In this document: piece after piece, positions 6,634 through 10,040 of the stretch
Layout of the letters: each line of letters opens with the position of its first letter
How positions within the stretch are numbered: the stretch's first letter is position 1
From: Planctomycetota bacterium
Lineage (GTDB): Bacteria; Planctomycetota; Phycisphaerae; UBA1845; PWPN01
DNA length: 10,040 bases
Direction: 5' to 3'
Assembly: GCA_020346805.1 (NCBI GenBank)
Contig: CP070790.1
Location: 341,802-351,841, forward strand
Program-made: the position numbers and the translations under genes
The notes under the pieces: model-generated
Seen by the model: the letters and a program-made list of their open reading frames with translations, nothing else
The model's database searches: none
Told to the model about the DNA's origin: nothing

Positions 6634-7556
6634 GTTGGCGAGATCGGCCATATTCCCAAGACGAACCGTCCCAACCCGAGCTGCGGCTGAGTTTCCGCAA
6701 ACCCAGTACCGCCGTTACCTGGCTGATCATCGCCAACGCGGTCGTCTACATCATCCAACTTATATCCCTGAGATGGAACCCTGTATTCTTTTTGGAAACC
6801 TTTGGTCTGAGCCTTGCGGGTATCTCGCAGCTCTATTTCTGGCAGCCAGTCACCTACATGTTTTTGCACTCGCCGTTCAGAATCTTCCACATTTTGGTAA
6901 ACATGCTCATGCTTTATGTCTGCGGCAGCGAGTTCGAGCGAGCCTTCGGCCGACAACGTTTTCTTCAATTCTATTTCACCTGCGGAATCGTCGGGGGACT
7001 GGCATACCTGGCTCTCTCAGCACTCTACCCCGGAGAGTATTTCATCAAGCCATTGGTAGGTGCCAGCGGGGCCGTCTACGGCCTGCTGATGGCCGCTATC
7101 ATCTTTTTCCCACACATACAGGTGATCCTCTTTATCATCCCCATGCCCATACGAGTATTCGGATTGATCGTTGCCGCCATTTTGTTGCTGCAGATCGTCG
7201 GTCCCGGCGGGGTGGAGAACCCCGGGGGAGAAGTTTGTCACTTGGCCGGTGCGGCTACCGGGGTGGTCATCTTCTATGTCTGGGGTATCATGCCGCGGAT
7301 TCGGATCGGATCCGGAGAGGGAACCTTGAGGATTCCCTTCGGACTCGGCAAACTCGCTCAACAACGACGTGAAGGGGCCTGGGCTCGTAAACAAAAAAAA
7401 CTTGCCTCCGAACAGGCCGACGTCGATCGCATCCTGGCCAAGGTCAAGCAACAGGGTATCCAGAGCCTGACCCACAAGGAGAAAAAAAACCTCGCCCGGG
7501 CCACCCAACGCCAAAAAGAACAGGATCGCCAGTTCGGCAGAACCGACAGACTTTGA
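6630..7556 (+). CDS. Rhomboid-family intramembrane serine protease with C-terminal cytosolic domain
   Basis: Polytopic membrane protease expected to cleave transmembrane helices of unknown substrates. The 308-residue protein shows about six hydrophobic segments between residues 28 and 221. The catalytic serine is in GASGAVYG (S146) and the paired histidine in CHLAGAATG (H204); H87 and N91 in HILVNM match the oxyanion-side residues of GlpG (H150 and N154), so the enzyme looks active. Residues about 235-308 are basic and charged. Within them, DVDRILAKVKQQGIQSLTHK and the following EKKNLARATQ resemble the small C-terminal domain (DUF6576-like) that follows many rhomboids in Planctomycetota and Bacteroidota; its role is not known to me. 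ATG 6630 has GAGGAAA two bases upstream and overlaps the Nudix stop, so both genes are probably expressed together. Confidence 0.94.
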   Translation: MSWRDRPYSQDEPSQPELRLSFRKPSTAVTWLIIANAVVYIIQLISLRWNPVFFLETFGLSLAGISQLYFWQPVTYMFLHSPFRIFHILVNMLMLYVCGSEFERAFGRQRFLQFYFTCGIVGGLAYLALSALYPGEYFIKPLVGASGAVYGLLMAAIIFFPHIQVILFIIPMPIRVFGLIVAAILLLQIVGPGGVENPGGEVCHLAGAATGVVIFYVWGIMPRIRIGSGEGTLRIPFGLGKLAQQRREGAWARKQKKLASEQADVDRILAKVKQQGIQSLTHKEKKNLARATQRQKEQDRQFGRTDRL

Positions 7557-7580
7557 CGTCGCGGCAAACATCCATATAGT
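7553..7580 (+). promoter_or_regulatory. Candidate promoter for threonine synthase, overlapping the rhomboid stop
   Basis: TTGACG (7553-7558), a 16-base spacer and TATAGT (7575-7580) give a good sigma70-type match. The -35 element includes the rhomboid TGA (7554-7556). Transcription would start near 7587, leaving about 58 bases before the preferred ATG at 7646. This also argues against the GTG at 7598 as a start, because only about ten leader bases would precede it. Confidence 0.5.
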
Positions 7581-7603
7581 AGAGTATTGTAACATTAGTG
7601 TGG

Positions 7604-7644
7604 CATGGCCAAGCTCGCGCGGCCATGTTTGTAACGGTAACCGT
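7604..7644 (+). repeat. Inverted repeat and palindrome in the threonine synthase leader
   Basis: CATGGCC (7604-7610) and GGCCATG (7621-7627) form a 7-base stem with a 10-base loop, GC-rich enough to fold in RNA. Directly after it lies an 11-base palindrome, ACGGT-A-ACCGT (7634-7644), ending one base before the ATG at 7646. No T-tract follows the stem, so it is not an obvious terminator. It could be an operator or a translation-control hairpin, or simply chance. Confidence 0.4.
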
Positions 7645-7645
7645 C

Positions 7646-9058
7646 ATGAGCGACAAAGTCTATCAAGTCTGTATCAATCCCGATTGCCGGCAAACCTTCG
7701 GTATCGATGAGATACTCTTCGGCTGCCCCAAATGCGATTCACTGCTGGACGTTGAATACCAATGGGATCGTCTGAATATGCCCGAATCGTTGGAATTCTT
7801 CGAAACCCGCTGGGCGACCAAGGGTTTTCGGGCGGAAGGCCATCTGGATTTCTCCGGTGTGTGGCGGTTTCGTGAAATGCTGCAGTTCGTTGGCAAAGAC
7901 GACATCGTCACTATCGGAGAAGGTCGAACCCTTCTCGAAGAAAACGATTTAGTAGCCCGCGAAGTGGGCATGAAACCCCAGCGCCTATACTTGCAATACG
8001 AGGGACTCAATCCCTCGGGGAGTTTCAAAGACAATGGAATGACCGCCGCTTTCAGCCTGGCCCGATTGCTGGGCCGAAAACGGGTGGCCTGTGCCAGCAC
8101 CGGCAATACCTCCGCCTCACTGGCCATGTTCGCTCACAAGACCGATCCGCCCATGCAGGGCATCGTATTCATCGGTACCGGCAGGATCGCCTACGGCAAA
8201 CTGTCCCAGGCCCTCGATTACGGGGCCCTGACCCTGCAGATCGAAGGCGATTTCGACGCCTGCCTGCGGCGGGTGATTGAGGTCTCCGACAAGCTGGGGT
8301 TGTATCTGATGAATTCCGTGAATCCATTCCGCCTGGAAGGGCAAAAGGCCATCATGTATCGCGTGCTGGAAGCCAGAAATTGGGATGTGCCGGACTGGAT
8401 CATCTGCCCCGGCGGAAACCTGGGAAATTGCAGCGCGTTCGGCAAGGCCTTCAAAGAGATGTACGAAATCGGATTGATAAAGCGCATCCCGCGGTTGGCG
8501 GTGATTGTGGCCACCGGGGCCAATACGCTGTATCAGGTTCATGAGACCGATGCCGTCAAATGGAACGGCGGGCGATACGATAAGGGCAAGGTCTCCGCCC
8601 TATATAAACACATGGATGAGACCAACTATTTACCGCACACCATTGCCTCGGCAATCGAGATTTCCCGGCCGGTGAATCTGCCCAAGGCCCTGCGGTCTTT
8701 GGAGATCATGAACGGCCTGGTTCGTGAGGTCACCGATGAGGACATCCTGGAACATAAGGCTTTAATTGGTCGCTACGGTCTGGGCTGCGAGCCGGCCAGT
8801 GCCGCCAGTGTGGCCGGCCTGCGGCAACTGATCCGAGAGCAGGTGGTTTCGCCCGACGATAGCGTGGTCTGCATCCTTACCGGCCACGAATTGAAAGATC
8901 CCGACGCCACCGTCAAGTACCACACCGGCATCGACATGAAAGCCGCCAACCCACCGGAACCGATCCCCCCCACCGGCCGATGCGCCAATCCCCCGCGCAA
9001 AGTCGCCGACGACCTGCAGGCCATCTGCGCCGCCCTGGGTGAAAAACTGCCTGATTAA
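7646..9058 (+). CDS. thrC: Threonine synthase (PLP-dependent)
   Basis: Converts O-phosphohomoserine to threonine and phosphate with pyridoxal phosphate, the last step of threonine synthesis, in the cytoplasm. From ATG 7646 the protein has 470 residues. An N-terminal zinc-ribbon-like element has two cysteine pairs (C9/C14 and C27/C30). The PLP lysine K128 is in NPSGSFKDNGM, followed by the phosphate-contact stretch STGNTSASLA (151-160), and the conserved LTGHELKDPDATVKYH lies near the C-terminus. The frame stays open 16 codons further up to a GTG at 7598, with an ATG at 7625, but homology begins at MSDKVYQV and the upstream part lies in an inverted repeat; no start has a strong ribosome-binding site. 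It has its own candidate promoter and converges with the GNAT gene 25 bases downstream. Threonine synthase is clearly the best call among fold-type II PLP enzymes. Confidence 0.93.
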   Translation: MSDKVYQVCINPDCRQTFGIDEILFGCPKCDSLLDVEYQWDRLNMPESLEFFETRWATKGFRAEGHLDFSGVWRFREMLQFVGKDDIVTIGEGRTLLEENDLVAREVGMKPQRLYLQYEGLNPSGSFKDNGMTAAFSLARLLGRKRVACASTGNTSASLAMFAHKTDPPMQGIVFIGTGRIAYGKLSQALDYGALTLQIEGDFDACLRRVIEVSDKLGLYLMNSVNPFRLEGQKAIMYRVLEARNWDVPDWIICPGGNLGNCSAFGKAFKEMYEIGLIKRIPRLAVIVATGANTLYQVHETDAVKWNGGRYDKGKVSALYKHMDETNYLPHTIASAIEISRPVNLPKALRSLEIMNGLVREVTDEDILEHKALIGRYGLGCEPASAASVAGLRQLIREQVVSPDDSVVCILTGHELKDPDATVKYHTGIDMKAANPPEPIPPTGRCANPPRKVADDLQAICAALGEKLPD

Positions 9059-9083
9059 ATAATTCAGGTACGCATGGCAGATC

Positions 9084-9578
9084 CTACAACTCCTTACTAT
9101 AAACGAACCATTGTACGCCGTGGATTATTCCCATATCCTTGGTCCTGGTAAAGCCGAGTCTTTTATAAATCCTTATCGCCTGAGCCATGATCGGCGTAGT
9201 CTGCAGGGCTATCGCTCCGCATCCATCCTGAACAGCCCTATCGATGCATACCTGTGTTAGTCGCGTACCGATTTCATTACCCCGGTATTTGGGATCCACA
9301 ACCAGGGAACGAATCACGGCCCATCCGGTCTCAGACCAGGGCGGTCTTGGACGATCGGCATCAATATAACATACACCGCCTACAATCGACTCCCCATCAA
9401 CCGCTACAACAATCTGCCCCTGCCGGCTGAGGTCAGACATTCGCCCCCATTCCTCATGAATCACCGACCAATCTTCTAAGTGGTCACGATATTCGGCAAA
9501 TGCATCACCGGCTACACGATTAAGATCGAGTTTATCCGCTGTTCGGTAGTTCCGTATCTCGAATGACATTTTTGCCAT
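9084..9578 (-). CDS. GNAT-family N-acetyltransferase
   Basis: Transfers an acetyl group from acetyl-CoA to an amine of unknown identity; cytoplasmic. The 164-residue protein is a single GNAT domain of standard length. Motif A is present as SLVVDPKYRGNEIGTRL (91-107), with the acetyl-CoA pyrophosphate-binding RGNEIG loop, and motif B as AIRIYKRLGFTR (134-145). The central strands GQIVVAVDGESIVGGVCYID (54-73) precede it. Two starts are possible, ATG 9578 and ATG 9569 (residue 4), with only a poorly placed AGG upstream of both. The gene converges with threonine synthase with 25 bases between stops and no evident terminator hairpin. A promoter-like sequence lies 31-60 bases upstream. The substrate cannot be predicted from sequence. 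Confidence 0.85.
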   Translation of the reverse strand: MAKMSFEIRNYRTADKLDLNRVAGDAFAEYRDHLEDWSVIHEEWGRMSDLSRQGQIVVAVDGESIVGGVCYIDADRPRPPWSETGWAVIRSLVVDPKYRGNEIGTRLTQVCIDRAVQDGCGAIALQTTPIMAQAIRIYKRLGFTRTKDMGIIHGVQWFVYSKEL

Positions 9579-9608
9579 TGCCTGTTACCAGATAAATTCT
9601 TATTGTGG

Positions 9609-9638
9609 ATTATATAGTTCACCGAATTTGTGATACAA
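9609..9638 (-). promoter_or_regulatory. Candidate promoter for the GNAT gene
   Basis: On the minus strand TTGTAT (9638-9633), an 18-base spacer and a perfect TATAAT (9614-9609) precede the GNAT start. Transcription would begin near 9602, about 24 bases before ATG 9578. The 117-base gap (9579-9695) between this gene and the GH16 gene holds nothing else I can support, and the promoter implies separate transcription from the GH16 gene upstream. Confidence 0.5.
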
Positions 9639-9695
9639 AACCATGTTTGCCGGGCTTTACCCCACTTTTCGAATTTGATTGTCGATAATAATGTT

Positions 9696-10040
9696 CTAGT
9701 CAGATCCTTTCTTTTCAATATCCTGCTTACGTTGGTAGACCCGCACATAATCGATGTATAAGTAGTCGGGTAGTTTGGCGTCGGCGATTTTGCCGGCCCA
9801 TTTGCCGACCTCCAGGCTCAGGATGATATATTCTTCAACATGGGAGACGGCCTCATTAGTTCTCCAGACTTCTTTGCCGTCGACATAAATAACATATTGG
9901 TCCGGCATCCATTCCAAAGCGATAACATGAAATCCCTGCTGCAGCCCGGGGTGTTGAGATTTGCTGCCGGTGTGTTTGTGCTCTTTGCCGTAGCCGTCCC
10001 AATGCAGATTGTGATGAAGGGTTTCCGGCAGTCGGGCCAG
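9696..10040 (-). CDS. Glycoside hydrolase family 16 protein, 3' part (5' end outside window)
   Basis: C-terminal 114 residues of a secreted-type polysaccharide hydrolase. The frame is open to the right edge. The visible part has the GH16 C-terminal signature: NLHWDGYGKEHK, then GFHVIALEWMPDQYVIYVDG, KEVWRT, SHVEEYIILSLEVGKWAG and finally LPDYLYIDYVRVYQ. GH16 members are jelly-roll enzymes that cut beta-1,3/1,4-glucans, agar, carrageenan or porphyran. The catalytic ExDxE motif lies upstream of the window, so neither activity nor substrate can be checked. A short charged tail follows the last strand and there is no further module, so the catalytic domain is at the C-terminus of the protein. A stretch near 9917 (TTG codon) could be mistaken for a start but is internal to the domain. 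Confidence 0.88.
   Translation of the reverse strand: MARLPETLHHNLHWDGYGKEHKHTGSKSQHPGLQQGFHVIALEWMPDQYVIYVDGKEVWRTNEAVSHVEEYIILSLEVGKWAGKIADAKLPDYLYIDYVRVYQRKQDIEKKGSD

Noticed and set aside
6635..7372. Rightward open frame of 245 codons in another frame of the rhomboid gene
   Set aside because: Composition is rich in Arg and His, as expected of an out-of-frame reading, and the rhomboid frame carries all the catalytic residues.
7017..7595. Leftward open frame of 192 codons opposite the rhomboid gene
   Set aside because: Antisense shadow with no domain; it also covers the candidate thrC promoter.
7598..7645. GTG 7598 or ATG 7625 as the threonine synthase start
   Set aside because: Family similarity begins at MSDKVYQV; the extra residues derive from an inverted repeat and lie very close to the predicted transcription start.
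9059..9083. Terminator between convergent threonine synthase and GNAT genes
   Set aside because: Only 25 bases with no hairpin or T-tract.
9512..9748. Leftward open frame of 78 codons between the GH16 and GNAT genes
   Set aside because: It overlaps the ends of both real genes out of frame and covers the GNAT promoter; no domain.
1..10040. Mobile element, CRISPR array, toxin-antitoxin, defence system or RNA gene
   Set aside because: No transposase, regularly spaced repeats, small paired genes, tRNA-like cloverleaf or rRNA sequence was seen; the genes are mainly housekeeping.

Overview
The window reads as ordinary chromosomal DNA of a Gram-negative-type bacterium. My best guess is a Planctomycetota, perhaps a Phycisphaerae-like lineage. 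This is inferred from the gene styles seen together: a multi-PDZ site-2 protease directly behind dxr, a rhomboid protease with a small cytosolic C-terminal domain, a LipM-like octanoyltransferase, a CBM9-like module and a GH16 glycosidase. No rRNA or other marker gene is present, so the assignment is tentative. Coding density is high and the longest gap between genes is about 254 bases. I see no tRNA, rRNA, CRISPR array, insertion sequence or phage gene.

Layout. Positions 1-2393 carry three rightward genes: the 3' end of a protein with a CBM9-like carbohydrate-binding fold, a LipM/LplA-family octanoyl/lipoyl transferase with the LipM-type cysteine, and a one-pass membrane protein with HEAT-like helical repeats. 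They meet a leftward pair, dxr and rseP (5821 down to 2451). These two overlap by 16 bases, and a strong ribosome-binding site for rseP lies inside the end of dxr. A 254-base AT-rich divergent region (5822-6075) holds promoter-like sequences in both directions. Rightward from it run a Nudix ADP-ribose pyrophosphatase-like gene and a rhomboid protease, joined by an ATGA stop/start overlap. Threonine synthase follows, with its own promoter-like sequence across the rhomboid stop codon. Two leftward genes close the window: a GNAT acetyltransferase convergent with threonine synthase, and the 3' end of a GH16 glycoside hydrolase cut by the right edge.

How the genes relate. Most are housekeeping genes: isoprenoid precursor synthesis (Dxr), envelope proteolysis (RseP-like), lipoate assembly (LipM-like), nucleotide-sugar clean-up (Nudix) and threonine synthesis. 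Dxr followed by RseP is a common bacterial neighbourhood. The two ends of the window (CBM9-like and GH16) suggest an organism that degrades polysaccharides. I did not find a convincing undescribed system. The points most worth a second look are the expanded periplasmic part of the site-2 protease, the TTG start and divergent promoters at dxr, and the structured leader of threonine synthase.
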